This document shows positions 12,601 through 23,756 of a stretch of DNA of 64,000 nucleotides, piece by piece. The DNA lies in NCBI GenBank assembly GCA_018350325.1, contig JAEVLN010000045.1, positions 131,050 to 195,049 of the forward strand. The letters run 5' to 3'. The notes under the pieces were generated by a model, which was not told the origin of the DNA, did no database searches, and was given only the letters and a program-made list of their open reading frames with translations. Both the position numbers and the translations under genes were made by a program. Each line of letters starts with the position of its first letter. Position 1 is the stretch's first letter. This stretch comes from Globodera rostochiensis. Its lineage: Eukaryota; Nematoda; Chromadorea; Rhabditida; Heteroderidae.

Positions 12601-15600
12601 CGATGTCATAACAAAATCGGATCAATATGTTTGGAATTTTATTTTATTTATTTATTTTTAAATTTAAGTTTCAAAATTATTTAACAACATTTTTGTTTGG
12701 AGATTTTTACAAAGCTCAAAAATTTGAACGGAAAATAAATGATGGAATTGGCACAATTGCTTCAATTGTTGACAAATGGGCAAGTTTTGCAAGAAAAATA
12801 CTTAAGAAACAAATTTAAATTTAATTAAAAAACATTACCCACTATTTTAAATGAATAAATTAATTTAAAAGCATATATAAATCTTCCAGAATAAAACTTT
12901 TTATTCGTTGAATAATTTTGCTTTTTTGTATAACAATAAAATAGTTAAGCATTAATGTATAATATAATTTAATTGAACATAAATAGCAATTAAATAATTT
13001 GAAAAAGAATCATTTTTCCTTTAAAAATAGAATTTAATAAATATTTATAAAAATATTTGTTTTTTTAAGTCAAATATGGAAGCTCGACTGCTTGCTTCTG
13101 GCTCCCTTTTACTTTATTCCCACACAAATAGTTCTGATGTGAATTTGATGTGTTTAACGCCCGGTGAAAGGTTAAAAATTAACGATTTTATGGGAAACGA
13201 TAAAAATGCAAAATGCATAAAAAATAAATGCACAGAACAAACGAATGCCGCCGCCGCCTCATCACTTTTTTGTCAAATTTGTGCGGTAGGAAATGATTTG
13301 AACAAATTTATATAAATTATTCTTTTTTATTCAAAAACATTAAACACAAAAACATATTTATTCAAAAAAGCACTAATTGTGGAGGTTTACATAATTTTTA
13401 AAAAATTTTTAGCATAAAAGTACAACAAATCTTATTAAAATTGTGTCCGAAAGCATTCTGCTCATTCGCTTTAACTTTGATGGCATTGAATTTGACATTT
13501 CACTTGTCGCAGTGCCATCAATCAGCTATTTGGCTCAACAAATAAATGACAACGAATTGGCAAATTTGTTGAAGCGATTTGATTGGTCAAGCAACAGTGA
13601 TCAAAAGCATATGATTCGAAGTCTTTCAAGTAATTTTTTATTTTAAATTGCTTTTAAATTAATTGCTTAATTGCGTAACTTCAAAAATGCATTTTTATCA
13701 TTATTATTTTTTTTTAAATGTTATTTTAATGTTAAAAATTTTGATACTTTTTTTCTTTTGACCGTTTTTGGGTGACAAATTATAAAAAAATAATAATATT
13801 TATTTACTCAAATTTTAGGCTATCGTTCAACGTTGTACATTTACAATTTGTTTAACAATCCAATGGCCAATACAGATCAAAGAAGTTTTCGACATTTACT
13901 CTTGGCAATAAGAAGTTGGGCAAAAAGTGCGCGGTTTATATATATTTTTTAATATTTTCATTAGAAATGATTAAATCAAAAAAAAAAATTATGTTAAATT
14001 ATTGTTTTCTTTTTTTAGACAATTATATATATTCAAACAAAATGGGCTTTTTGAACGGAATGTCTTTAGCCATTATGGTGACCAAAATTGTACTTCTATA
14101 CCCAAATGCGACACTGCCATTTCTGCTTGAAAAATTTTTCTTATTTTATTCCGCAAGGTGATTAGTTAAATTACCGTATTTTCCTATAGATAACCAACCC
14201 CTCTCATTTGAAGCCCCCTCTCTAATCCCCCCCCCCAGTTTGAACAATAGTAACCCCGGGGTTACTAATAGGAAAAATACGGTAATAGAAAGATTATATA
14301 TAATTTATTTAAATCAAACACTAATTTTGATTTTAACTTATAAATTTATTTTTTTTTGAATAGAAAGCAGTTCTTTTTATTTATTTTTTAATTTCATATT
14401 ATTAATTAATTAATGATTTTTTGTGGCAACGAAATTTCCATTTTTATATATAGGCTTGTCAAAATTCCTCTTCAATTAACAAAAATAGCCAAAGATGATC
14501 AAGATTTGCTTTCAAATAGCTCAATGTTTTCTTTTTTGAAATTCAATGAGTTTGAAATGCCATTGATTACGCCAAAATTTCCTGTACAAAATGTGGCACG
14601 ATTGGTCACCCATTCAAACGCAAAAGTCATTCGCCTCGAAATGATCAAAGGTCATTTTGATAATTTGATTTAATAAATAAACATTAAACAGTAATTGTTT
14701 AGCTCTAAGAAAAATAAAGTCAATGAAAAATAGAGCATTTGACTTGGGAGAATTGATGGAATTTATTCCATTCACACAAAAGGTAAATTGATTTTTACGT
14801 AGCTTACTTACAAATTAGTACATTTTAACTAAATTTAATAAATTTTTATTAAAAAATTATAAATGTTCTTTAGTATGCCAATTTTATTGTTATTAATTGT
14901 ATGGCCGAACAAATGGACTTGGCTTATGATTTTTGCGGATTTGTTGAGTGGCGAATGCGTCTACAAATCATTTTCAGCATCGACACAAAAGGAGGAAGCT
15001 TTGAGACGCATTTGTACCCAAATGTTTATAAAGAAAATTGTAATTTGCCAAACAATTTCGTTGAGACATCATTTCGGTAAAAAATAATTAGAATATAAAT
15101 TTAAAAATTAAATGCCACTATGAAAATATAGATTTGTAATAATAGAACTAGGATTAACGTACTTAATAGTCAATTTAACCGGGCAATTTTTTATCCTATT
15201 TGAAAAATGTCGAAAATCCAACTGCAGTAGCTTCAGTCATACTAGGGTTGGAGCCGGGGGTATACCGGTAACGACAAACCGGGTAATGGGGATCCCCGGC
15301 CGAGGATGGGCAAACCCAAAACCCATGAAAAAATATTAAAGAACAAATTTTTTTTTTCAAACTAAAAATGTACCCCTAAAAAAGACTTTTACGCAAAGAT
15401 CGATTTAATTTTTCTGGGAAGGAGAAGCCGACAGCGCCGACAGGCGCGGTAGAGAAAAATTTTGGGAGAAATTTTATCAAAATCTTTCGCAAAATTACGC
15501 ATTTTTGCTTCAGAATTTCGGAAAAATTTGTTTAGATTAGAATAGAGGGGTGTCCAACATTTTTGTCAAATAGTACATCTCAAACAAAACAAACAGTAAA

Positions 15601-15957
15601 TCAAAAATTGGCATTAAAATTGCTGATGTGATGGCCATCTTTAGGGGTGTAACAATTTTGGGTCCATTTACAAAAAATTCTTAATTTCTATTTCTCAACT
15701 ATTTTTTATATATTTTTAGGGCGAATTATTGCAAAATTTGGATTCTCGGCATCACTAACAGCATCAGCAACAATTCAATGAGCGAAAATCTGAGCTCAAT
15801 GGCCCAACAATTCGATTTGGCCATAAAAAGAGATTATTTAAACAAAAACAAAGGCACGGCACCAAATCATTGGCTAACCATCGATGATTTTTATAAAACA
15901 ATGAAAATGGAGCTAAAATCAATCGTAACGAAAAGTGAAATGATTCGAGGATTTTAA
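3680..15957 (+). CDS. giant secreted poly(A)-polymerase-like protein, copy 1 (1992 aa model)
   Basis: My model joins 23 exons in phase: 3680-3734, 5081-5404, 5501-5738, 6626-6813, 6983-7561, 7755-8122, 8352-8571, 8818-9112, 9607-9866, 10172-10420, 10553-10789, 10983-11747, 11840-12400, 12498-12628, 12669-12779, 13070-13285, 13413-13629, 13819-13926, 14019-14157, 14454-14650, 14703-14782, 14874-15076, 15720-15957. Exon 1 encodes a signal peptide (MLFQFAVVIVFSCIVFSK). Residues 20-1500 are helical and unrecognised, with a Lys/Arg cluster near 1049-1062 followed by Asn/Asp-rich repeats. From about 1500 it resembles eukaryotic poly(A) polymerase: GS near 1538, SDVN at 1549-1552, FDGIEFD with Asp 1627, then WAKNNYIYSNKMGFLNG, the TPKFPVQN motif and a C-terminal RNA-binding-like region. 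The second catalytic Asp is Asn 1552, so activity is doubtful. Weak points are the exon 8 donor, an intron ending in AC before 10172, and a GC donor at 12780. Confidence 0.75.
3735..5080. repeat. intron 1 of copy 1, filled with dispersed repeats
   Basis: The 1346-bp intron holds poly-C runs (3774-3781, 4185-4195) and a dispersed repeat with the core GGCGCC...GTCGGACCC (about 4140-4340 and 4675-4700). Related pieces occur at about 15430, 28110, 32020, 52800 and 53280. No ORF here looks real. Confidence 0.5.
5827..6420. mobile_element. hAT-type non-autonomous element in intron 3, 8-bp TSD
   Basis: Ends TAGGGCTGGGGGATTT and AAATCCCAGCCCTA are inverted repeats, flanked by perfect 8-bp copies of GTGATCAC (5819-5826 and 6421-6428). 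The TAGGG start and 8-bp duplication fit hAT. The interior is repetitive (TTTTAGCACATATTT, about ten times) with no transposase. A related but end-less piece lies at 47943-48350. Confidence 0.85.
14174..14282. mobile_element. 109-bp MITE, TIR CCGTATTTTCCTAT, TA target
   Basis: Inverted ends CCGTATTTTCCTATAG and CTAATAGGAAAAATACGG are flanked by TA on both sides. The ends match those of the pogo-type element at 21931-23756, the likely source of the mobilising transposase. It lies in the intron between exons 19 and 20 of the copy 1 gene. Confidence 0.8.
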
Positions 15958-16109
15958 TTTATTATTTATGCTGATCAGTTAGTGTTTTATTCTGTTACGT
16001 AATTTAAACGCTATTTTTTATCCATTTTAATCAGTCACAATTATTTTTATTTTTAATGTACTTTCGATTATTAAGGATCGGATTTAAATTGACTAAAAAA
16101 CGTGAAATA

Positions 16110-16240
16110 TTGACTTAATATATTGACCAAAAAAAACCCCAAAATATTTGACCAAAAAACCGCAAAATATTTGACCAAAACCCCCTTAAAATATTTGACC
16201 AAAAAACCGCAAAATATTTGAACAAAACCCCCAAAAGTGG
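16110..16240. repeat. short minisatellite, TTTGACCAAAAAACC units
   Basis: About five imperfect units of AAAATATTTGACCAAAAAACC lie here. The paralogous site at 24045-24255 has roughly twice as many, so the array has expanded since duplication. Confidence 0.7.
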
Positions 16241-17108
16241 CAAAATAGGGACTAAAAAAGGTGCATAAACTAACCAAATCAGTCAATTCTTGCGCGAAAA
16301 TCCTTAAGAAAGGATAAAGCCTAAATATGGATTTATTATGGAAAAAGGCAAATATTGATTTATTCTCAAAAAGCCAAAATATGTTTTTATATCAGGGGTC
16401 GCATCTGTCCTTATTTATAAGATTTGTCCTAAGGGGTGCCAATTTTATAAATTTAAAATGTTCTTATTTGTAAAATTTGTCTTTATTTGAGGCATCCGTC
16501 ATTATTTTGTCCTTATTTTTCAAATTTTGTGAAGATTTTCATAATATTTTGATTCATTATTCAAAATGAGAAAATTTCAAAGCGAATTTTTTAATTATAT
16601 TTAAATTCGGCCCCCTAACAAACGAAAAATAGGCGAAAACCCCCAAATGTTGAGGAAAATTGTTGGTGGAGAGAAATATAATTAAAAAAGCACATTTCAT
16701 GCCAAAAATAAACATTTTGCTGCATTTTTGAACATTTTGTAAAATGTCTTATTTCGGACCCCCAAAAAAATCCTTTTTCATTTGTCATATAAAAAAGGAA
16801 ATTGGGAAGTTCAGCATGAGGATAAATAAATCAAAGCTGACTTCGTCCAACAAGATCAGCAGAAATTTTTTAAAAGAAACCATCAATTTAACTAAGCTTT
16901 GTAATAAAATATTAAGATGTAATGTCCGCTGATGCCCAATTGTCCAAATTTGGTGCCAAATTGTCCGGTATCCCCAATTGTCCGTAAATCCAGAATAAAA
17001 AATTACAGAAACCGGATAAAACAGAAATAGAACAGAAATGATGTATGCGAGTCAAATTTAAAGATCCACTTAGACAAATCATCCCTTCTCATCAAATCAT
17101 ATATTGAT

Positions 17109-18323
17109 TTAAAGGTAAGTTAGCTGTTTTCCTTCAATTTTTCCTCGGCACATTGGACAAAAGTTTTTGATTATGTCAGCACATTGACGGCAACAGGCCA
17201 GATGGCCACAAGGGATAAAAGTGATTTCGCGCTAAATTGGAATTTTAACAACCTATATTAACATTATATGCTAATTTACCGGTTTATCAAAACAAATTGC
17301 ACAAGGAGATAAATTGAATTTTTCCTCACTATCAGTAGAAGGTAAATGATTGTTAGTTGGGCTTATCCCATGAACATCTCCAGATTGAACGCTTGAGGTG
17401 CTGACTTCGTTTTGTCCAGTTGATGCATTTACTCCGACTTCAACAGGTTCAGAGTTGCTGATTTCATTTTGTCCAGTTGATGCATTTACTCCGACTTCAA
17501 CAGGTTCAGAGTTGCGGATTTCATTTTGCCCAGTTGATGCATTTACTTCGACTTCAATAGTTCGGGAGAGAATATCATAACTAAACTCGTTGTATTGGAG
17601 AAACAAATGTTGCGGGATTCCCATATTTATGTAGTTAGATGCGAGCTCACAGCTAATATAGATGTTTCCATCCGTGCATTCAGAAATTAATTCAGGCTCG
17701 TAAATCGGAATCGAAATGCTGCGATTGGAATTTTTGTTATAAGCACTTGCAAAATTAAAATTTTGATAACTTCCAGCAAAATTAAAGCAACCAATTAGAA
17801 TTTCTTTAGCAATTGGTGAAGATGGTTGGGCGTGAAATATTTTGGTAGCCGATGGTTCGATATTGAATCCGATTACAAATGGAGACTTTCTCTCGTAAAG
17901 CTCTGATTTCTCATATTCAAATTGTTTCTAAAGAGAAATATTTTAAAATATTTTAATTATTTTAAATTTAATTGAATAATTCAATATGTTTTTATATGCA
18001 ATATGCTCTACCATTTCTCTCGAAAGCGAATCCGTTATTTGAATAAATGCATTTGGATCGTTCTGATCACATTCGCGCAAATTCTGCCTAATATTCGTAC
18101 ATAATGGCCCAGCATGCCTTCTGTTTCCCATCTTTACGGCACGTCCAATCGTTACCAGCTCCCGGTTTAAAGAAGCGGCACCAAACACGCGACGGACTTC
18201 TGATGGTTTATAGCATACGATTTTTGCTTCATAATTAAGAGTGGTCGGCTTTACCCAAATTAAAATTGCAATTACATTTTGAAGACATTGAAGCATTAAA
18301 ATGAAGGAAATAATTTGAAACAT
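17109..18323 (-). CDS. secreted RING-finger protein, copy B (360 aa)
   Basis: Three exons join in phase: 18323-18012, 17927-17280 and 17231-17109 (104, 216 and 40 codons, plus stop). The N-terminus is a signal peptide (MFQIISFILMLQCLQNVIA). The middle, about residues 25-240, is a domain I do not recognise. Residues 245-300 hold three tandem copies of a 20-residue unit, GVNASTGQNEISNSEPVEV. The last 50 residues form a C3HC4 RING of the IAP/MDM2 style: CAIC, then PCGH, C-x2-C and CPMC, split by the last intron. RINGs of this kind usually recruit E2 ubiquitin-conjugating enzymes, which are cytosolic, so a secreted one may act inside another cell. That is inference. It is divergently placed to the large secreted gene family. 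Confidence 0.85.
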
Positions 18324-18557
18324 TGCAAAGGCAAAATCTTTAAACTAACACCAATTAAGGTCAACAAAGTGACAGAAACAGAAAAGCCAAACCGGGGATC
18401 CCCGCTATTCTATTTTATAAAAACATTTTGTTTAAAATTAAATTTGCCTAATATTTTATATTTGCATTTCCTATTCACGTAAAACATCAATTGAATATAG
18501 ATAAATTATATTATAATACATATAATTTTAATTTTATCTCTCATCGTCTTTGCCGTT

Positions 18558-18642
18558 TGACGTCAATAATAAATTATGCGTTGGATCAATTTTATTCATT
18601 TATAATAATGCAATTTTATTTTACGTGGATCGATTGACGTCA
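18558..18642. promoter_or_regulatory. TGACGTCA sites upstream of RING copy B
   Basis: Two palindromic TGACGTCA sites (18558-18565 and 18635-18642) lie in repeated units ending AATAATAAATTATGCGTTGGA. They correspond to the two sites between RING copy A and the large gene. The second is next to a hAT insertion that separates it from the old exon 1 at 20203. Confidence 0.5.
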
Positions 18643-18650
18643 ATAATAAA

Positions 18651-20046
18651 TAGGGCTGCTACTTTTAGGTAAGAAAATTTGGAAAATAGGTACCTAAATA
18701 GGTGAGAAAAAATGCCAAAATAGGTACCAAATAGGTACAAAAACCGTGAAATAGGAAAGTAAAATTTACCGAAAATTTTTAAACACCAAACCAAAAAAAG
18801 CGATTATAAATAAAAGCATATTTTGGGATTTTGATCATATTTCGAGCATATTTTGGCATTTTTCATACTTTTCTGACTGTTTTTAAAAATAATTCATATT
18901 TAACGATAGCCTTTTGGGAACAGGACGTTTGGGCGCTGCCCTTTGGGCGCCGACGTTTGGGCGCCGCTGTTTGGGCGCCGCCGTTTGGGCGCCAGGGACG
19001 TTTGGGCGCCGCCGTTTGGGCACCAATTACCGAGCAATTTTTTTTTCAAATGAACAATACATAACAAAAATAATAATTCAAATACAATAATCAGAAAATT
19101 TGCAGGAAATAATTCAGGGGTTCATTTGGTAATTGCTGGATATGCCACGGAGAAATTCCAAAATGAGGTGGAGTTGGTCATAAGCTCTGTTCCTTGACTT
19201 TTTTCTGCAAATTTCTGACAAAATGGAAAAAGCAGTAGCGAATCTGGCATTCGGGAAAGGAAGAAGTGATGGCGTTATTTTGTAGTTCCATCAGCACTCT
19301 TCTTGTCAAATGTATAAAGATGGCCCTCGTGTGGAAGTTTTACTTCTCTTTTCTTTGTTTCGATAGCCTTTTCCATTTTTTCAAATTGTGAAAGTTTAAA
19401 TGCTGCAAAAAAATCATTAATAAAAATAGCTTAACGATGTACTAAAGCAGATTCTGCAATTCGATCTGCTCCTTGTAAAAAAATGTTACTGGCGCCCAAA
19501 CGTCCGGCGCCCAAACAACGGCGCCCAAACGTCCCCGGCGCCCAAACAGCAGCGCCCAAACGGCGGCGCCCAAAGGGCAGCGCCCAAACGACCCACACTC
19601 AGCCTTTTAGTCATTTTTGAAAAAATCCATAAAACTCGCATAAAAAATAAGGCAAAATGGCGGCTGAAAAGGACCGCGCCCAAATTGCGCTGGAGCCGAG
19701 ATGGTCAGGGTGGCGATGAGTTAACCTGGCGTTTAAAACTTCGGAATTGCCATTTTTCGGTGCATATTTCGGTATTTTTGGTGCATATTTTTGCTTTTTT
19801 TTTGGCATTTTCAGCAGAATTATATTAAAAAAAAATTCAAAAACCTGAAAATAGGTAACAAAAAGGTCGAAATAGGTAGAAAAATAGGTACCTAGGTAAT
19901 AGGTAGAAAAAGCCGAAATAGGTAAAAATAGTTATTATAAAGTCCATCTAGGAGCCTCAGACTGAGCTAAAAATGTGTTTTCGTGCCTAACTCAGCGTGC
20001 CAAGCTCGCAGAAAAAATAGGTATTTACCTAAAAGTAGCAGCCCTA
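18651..20046. mobile_element. hAT-type element, 1396 bp, hosting a nested MULE
   Basis: Inverted ends TAGGGCTGCTACTTTTAGGT and ACCTAAAAGTAGCAGCCCTA are flanked by ATAATAAA (left) and ATAAGAAA (right), an 8-bp duplication with one change. The paralogous promoters at 3524 and 27193 show the uninterrupted sequence. The interior is rich in AATAGGTACC-type repeats and holds another element at 18917-19600. Confidence 0.85.
18917..19600 (-). mobile_element. nested MULE with minisatellite ends and transposase remnant
   Basis: Both ends are arrays of GTTTGGGCGCC in opposite orientation (about 18926-19022 and 19489-19590). Flanks AGCCTTTTG (18908-18916) and AGCCTTTTA (19601-19609) fit a 9-bp target duplication, as in Mutator-like elements. 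On the minus strand near 19240-19190 a frame reads [20 protein letters not shown], which resembles the FHF-Q-...-KV block of MULE transposases. The frame is broken by stops. A related end occurs at 27760-27841. Confidence 0.65.
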
Positions 20047-20255
20047 ATAAGAAATTATGCGTTGGAATTATTTATTTTTAATATCCTATAGTTGTATACA
20101 CGTAAAACTATTTTATTAGGAATTTTATTTTATTTTTAATTAAAAAAAAAGAAATTTAATATAATTTATAGATAAAAAAAGCGCGTATTGAACGCCAATC
20201 AAATGGTATTTCAATTTGCTGTTGTCATAGCATTTTCTTGCATTGATTTTCAAAA

Positions 20256-20890
20256 GGTATAATACATAATAAATACACTTCGGTTATGAGTAGGGACGAG
20301 ATTTATATTGACTAAAAAAGTATACTTTAAAATCCAAGATCACCTTCCGGGGACGGACAAAATCAATTTTCAGGGGTGCATTTTTTTGAAAAGATGCAAT
20401 TTTTGGCACCTTTTAAAAAAAAATCAAAATTAACTAAAAAATGCACCCCTAAAAAACAATTTTTCTTTGACCAAAAATGCGCCCCAAACGATGGTTTCAT
20501 TTTTTTAGGAGGAGGCCCTCGAGAAGAGTTTTGGGATTTTTCTTAAGAAATTTCACCAAAATTAACTATTTTGCTTTGGATTTTCAAGAAAAAATTGGTT
20601 CAACTAAGAGTGGAGGATGTCCGGCGGTGGCGATATGCGCCGCCGGGCAAAAATTTTGAATTTTTGACTCGCTTTGTTGAGAGGTTTGCTAAATTTAAAA
20701 TAAGGCAATTTTTCTAAGCTTTAGAAATGGAAGAGTCCAAACACACAACATCAGAATGACGCAAAATGTACACCCCCTAATGATGACATCAATGAGCGGC
20801 AGAAATAAATTGGGTCCGACTTGACAATTGGAAATTTTCAGACAAATCGCCAAAACCATTTTGGCTTTTCACCCTAAACAAAAAATGAAT
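20256..20890. other. repeat-rich spacer
   Basis: Dispersed repeat of the ATGCACCCCTAAAAA family, repeated near 27290-27720. The stretch near 20740-20830 is the empty-site counterpart of the MITE at 27539. Confidence 0.5.
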
Positions 20891-21775
20891 CACTATTTCT
20901 TCAAAAAATAAAATGTTTAAAAAAGTAACTAAAAAATTATTAGATGGGGTGCGTTGATGACCAAATTACTCTAACCGTCTGACTCTCTCTTTTTGGCACA
21001 CTATTTCTTCAAAAAATAAAATGTTCAAAAAAGTAACTAAAAAATTATTAGATGGGGTGCGTAGATGACCAAATTACTCTAACCGTCTAAATCTCTCTTT
21101 TTAGCACCCTATTTCTTCAAAAAATAAAATGTTCAAAAAAGTAACTAAAAAATTATTAGATGGGGTGCGTTGATGACCAAATTACTCTAACCGTCTGACT
21201 CTCTCTTTTTAGCACACTATTTCTTCAAAAAATAAAATGTTCAAAAAAGTAACTAAAAAATTATTAGATGGGGTGCGTTGATGAGCAAATTACTCTAACC
21301 GTCTGACTCTCTCTTTTTGGCACACTATTTCTTCAAAAAATAAAATGTTCAAAAAAGTAACTAAAAAATTATTAGATGGGGTGCGTTGATGACCAAATTA
21401 CTCTAACCGTCTGACTCTCTCTTTTTGGCACACTATTTCTTCAAAAAATAAAATGTTCAAAAAAATACACAAACCAATTTTTAGATGGGGTGCTTTGATG
21501 GCCAAATTACTCTCACCGTCTAAATCTCTCTTTTTAGCACCCTATTTCTTCAAAAAATAAAATGTTCAAAAAGTAACTAAAAAATTATTAGATGGGGTGC
21601 GTTGATGACCAAATTACTCTAACCGTCTGACTCTCTCTTTTTAGCACACTATTTCTTCAACAATATTTAGATGGGGTGCGTTGATGGCCAAATTACTCTC
21701 ACCGTCTAAATCTCTCTTTTTAGCACCCTATTTCTTCAAAAAAAAAAATAAAAAAAGTAACTAAAAAATTATTAG
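20891..21775. repeat. 108-bp tandem satellite, about 8 units
   Basis: Units starting CACTATTTCTTCAAAAAA begin at 20891, 20999, 21107, 21215, 21323, 21431 and onward every about 108 bp, with the last units carrying deletions. Each ends in CCGTCTGACTCTCTCTTTTT. The array stops just before the surviving last exon of the gutted gene. Confidence 0.9.
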
Positions 21776-21930
21776 ATGTTTTTATTTCTCAACTATCTTT
21801 CTTATATTTTTAGGGCGAATTATTGCAAAATTTGGATTCTCGGCATCACTAACAGCATCAGCAACAATTCAATGAGCGAAAATCTGAGCTCAATGGCCCA
21901 ACAATTCGATTTGGCCATAAAAAGAGATTA

Positions 21931-23756
21931 CCGTATTTCCTCTATTAGAACCCCCGGGGGTTCTATTTTTCAACCCCCTCAAAAAGGGGGGTTCTATTAG
22001 AGGGGGGGGGGGTTCTATTAGAGGGGGGGGTTTTATATTTCAACCTATTTTTTTCAAAAAATATTAATAAAATTGTAATTTTTGCACCAGATTTTAGAAA
22101 AATTTAGACAATTTTGACTTTTTTTCTACCAAAATTAATGAAAGAATAGAATTTTATTAATGAATAATAAAATTTTCAATGTAAACAAAACATCAGAGTT
22201 CGATCGAAAAATCGCTTCCAAGGTTATCATCTTCATTCAAATCAATTTCTTCGACCACGGTGGCAATTTGACGCCATCCGTTCTTGCTGTCAGAATGACA
22301 GTTACGCGCGCCTTCTCATGGCCTGTGTTGAGCACTGTTACAGATTTAGCGCCCTTTTCTGACACACAGGTACCACCGGATGGGTCAAGCCATACCGCTG
22401 TCTCATCGCATGCGTAGACGAACTTGTAACTAAAAAACGATTCTTTTTTTGAAAATCGATTCAATTAAACGTACTCGTTTGTCTTCCAAAGTTTCTGGAC
22501 GTACAAAATGAAGTTGATGATTACATCAACATAGGCATCTGGTGGCTTTTGCGCTACTGAAGTTGGTCTGCGCAAAGTAAAATTGTGACGTTTCATAAAG
22601 CGTTCAAGCCATCCATTGCTGGCCTAGATTTTTGCGTCTTTTAAGTTAAAAAACGCTTAAAAAATAAACTTACAGCAAAATTATCATCCATGCTTGTGTA
22701 TTGTGCACAAATTTTTTTTGCTTCGGCCAAAATCATGTTGCGAGAAACGCGCAATTTCCTCCCTCTCAATTGCTTAACCCAATCTGCAAGTGCATTGTCA
22801 AAGTCGGCGTCGGTGAGCTTTCGTCCTCCGCCATGAACGCGTTTACGGCTGGAAGATTGCATCCTAAAGCAGAAATAAATTTGGGTTTGCAAAAAAAGTA
22901 CTAACATTTTTTTCAAATCCAATTCTTGTTTTTTCCAAATTCTCACTGTGTTACGGTCAATAGAAAAATGTCTGCTCGCTGCGTGAATCGATGTCTTTTT
23001 TGCAAAATCCAAAATCTCTATTTTGTCCTGGATGGTAAACGCTCGTCGCTTTCGTTTGGTCGGTGGATTTGTCGAATCCTCTTCGTCCTCTGAAGTCAAC
23101 AGTTGAATATTCGGTTCATAGTTGATGGACGACGAAGACGATGATGTTGTTGGCTTGTCTCTGATGGATGGTGCTGTCTTCACAATATTCGCGTTTTCGT
23201 CGGCTGCAACCTCGTCACGAAGCAAACATTCACAACAGACGACTTTTGCGCCGTATCCTTCCTCTCCATCGATTGAGATCGAGCACGGCGGAATTGCATG
23301 ACAGGGTTCAAAGCATTTTTTGCAAAAGTGCGCGCCGGAGGATGGATTATGGCACGAAACACAAACCTAAATTAAAGGAGGAAATTGTTATTTGTATTTT
23401 TGGCTTACTTTTGCATTTTCCGATGAGTTTCCAATTGCTTCCATCCTATAACAAGCAGGAAATATAAAATCAATAAAGCTAGAATAGTGAAATCGCCTAT
23501 AATTTAGAAACAGCTAACGTGAAAATAAAAACAAAATGTCCTTTATATGAGAAATGCAAAAATGAGTAGATTTGGCAAAATGTTTATTATTTATGGATTC
23601 AATCTTGTTTAAAAAATTGGGGGGGGGGGGCTCTATTTGAGGGGGGGGTTCTAATAGAGGGGGGGGTTCTATTTTTCAACCCCCTCAAAAAGGGGGGTTC
23701 TATTAGAGGGGGGGGTTCTATTTGAGGGGGGGGGGGTTCTAATAGAGGAAATACGG
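21931..23756 (-). mobile_element. pogo-type DNA transposon, internally deleted, TA target
   Basis: Inverted ends CCGTATTTCCTCTATTAGAA and TTCTAATAGAGGAAATACGG lie between TA dinucleotides (21929-21930, 23757-23758). The empty site is at 15838 in the paralogous exon. Just inside the ends are G-rich repeats (GGGGGTTCTATTAGAGG). It carries one transposase gene on the minus strand. Confidence 0.9.
22193..23444 (-). pseudogene. pogo/CENPB-type transposase with zinc-finger start, catalytic core deleted
   Basis: Start is at 23444 (MEAIGNSSENAK). The next exon has a Cys/His-rich region (VCVSCHN, HFCKKCFEPCHAIPPC, CCEC), then a Ser-rich linker, then a helix-turn-helix (KIEILDFAKKTSIHAASRHF...TVRIWKK), a CENPB-like second DNA-binding region (ASNGWLERFMKRHN) and the start of a DDE domain (YACDETAVWLDPS, TGHEKARVTVILTARTDGVKL). 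After GVKLP the frame jumps directly to an acidic tail (TVVEEIDLNEDDN) with stop at 22193. The rest of the DDE domain is missing, so the product should be inactive. Introns are short (37-50 bp). Confidence 0.8.

Larger units (their letters stand above)
15720..18640. repeat. segmental duplication, left copy
   Basis: From the last exon of the large gene through RING gene B to its promoter, this block matches 21814-27280 in the same order and orientation. Shared landmarks are the exon at 15720, the GATCGGATTTAAATTGAC block at 16076 and the block at about 16755-16930. The right copy is longer because of a pogo insertion and repeat expansion at 24-25.4 kb. Confidence 0.85.

Noticed and set aside
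19486..19808. Minus-strand frames with GRRLGA-type repeats
   Set aside because: They translate the GTTTGGGCGCC minisatellite of the MULE end.
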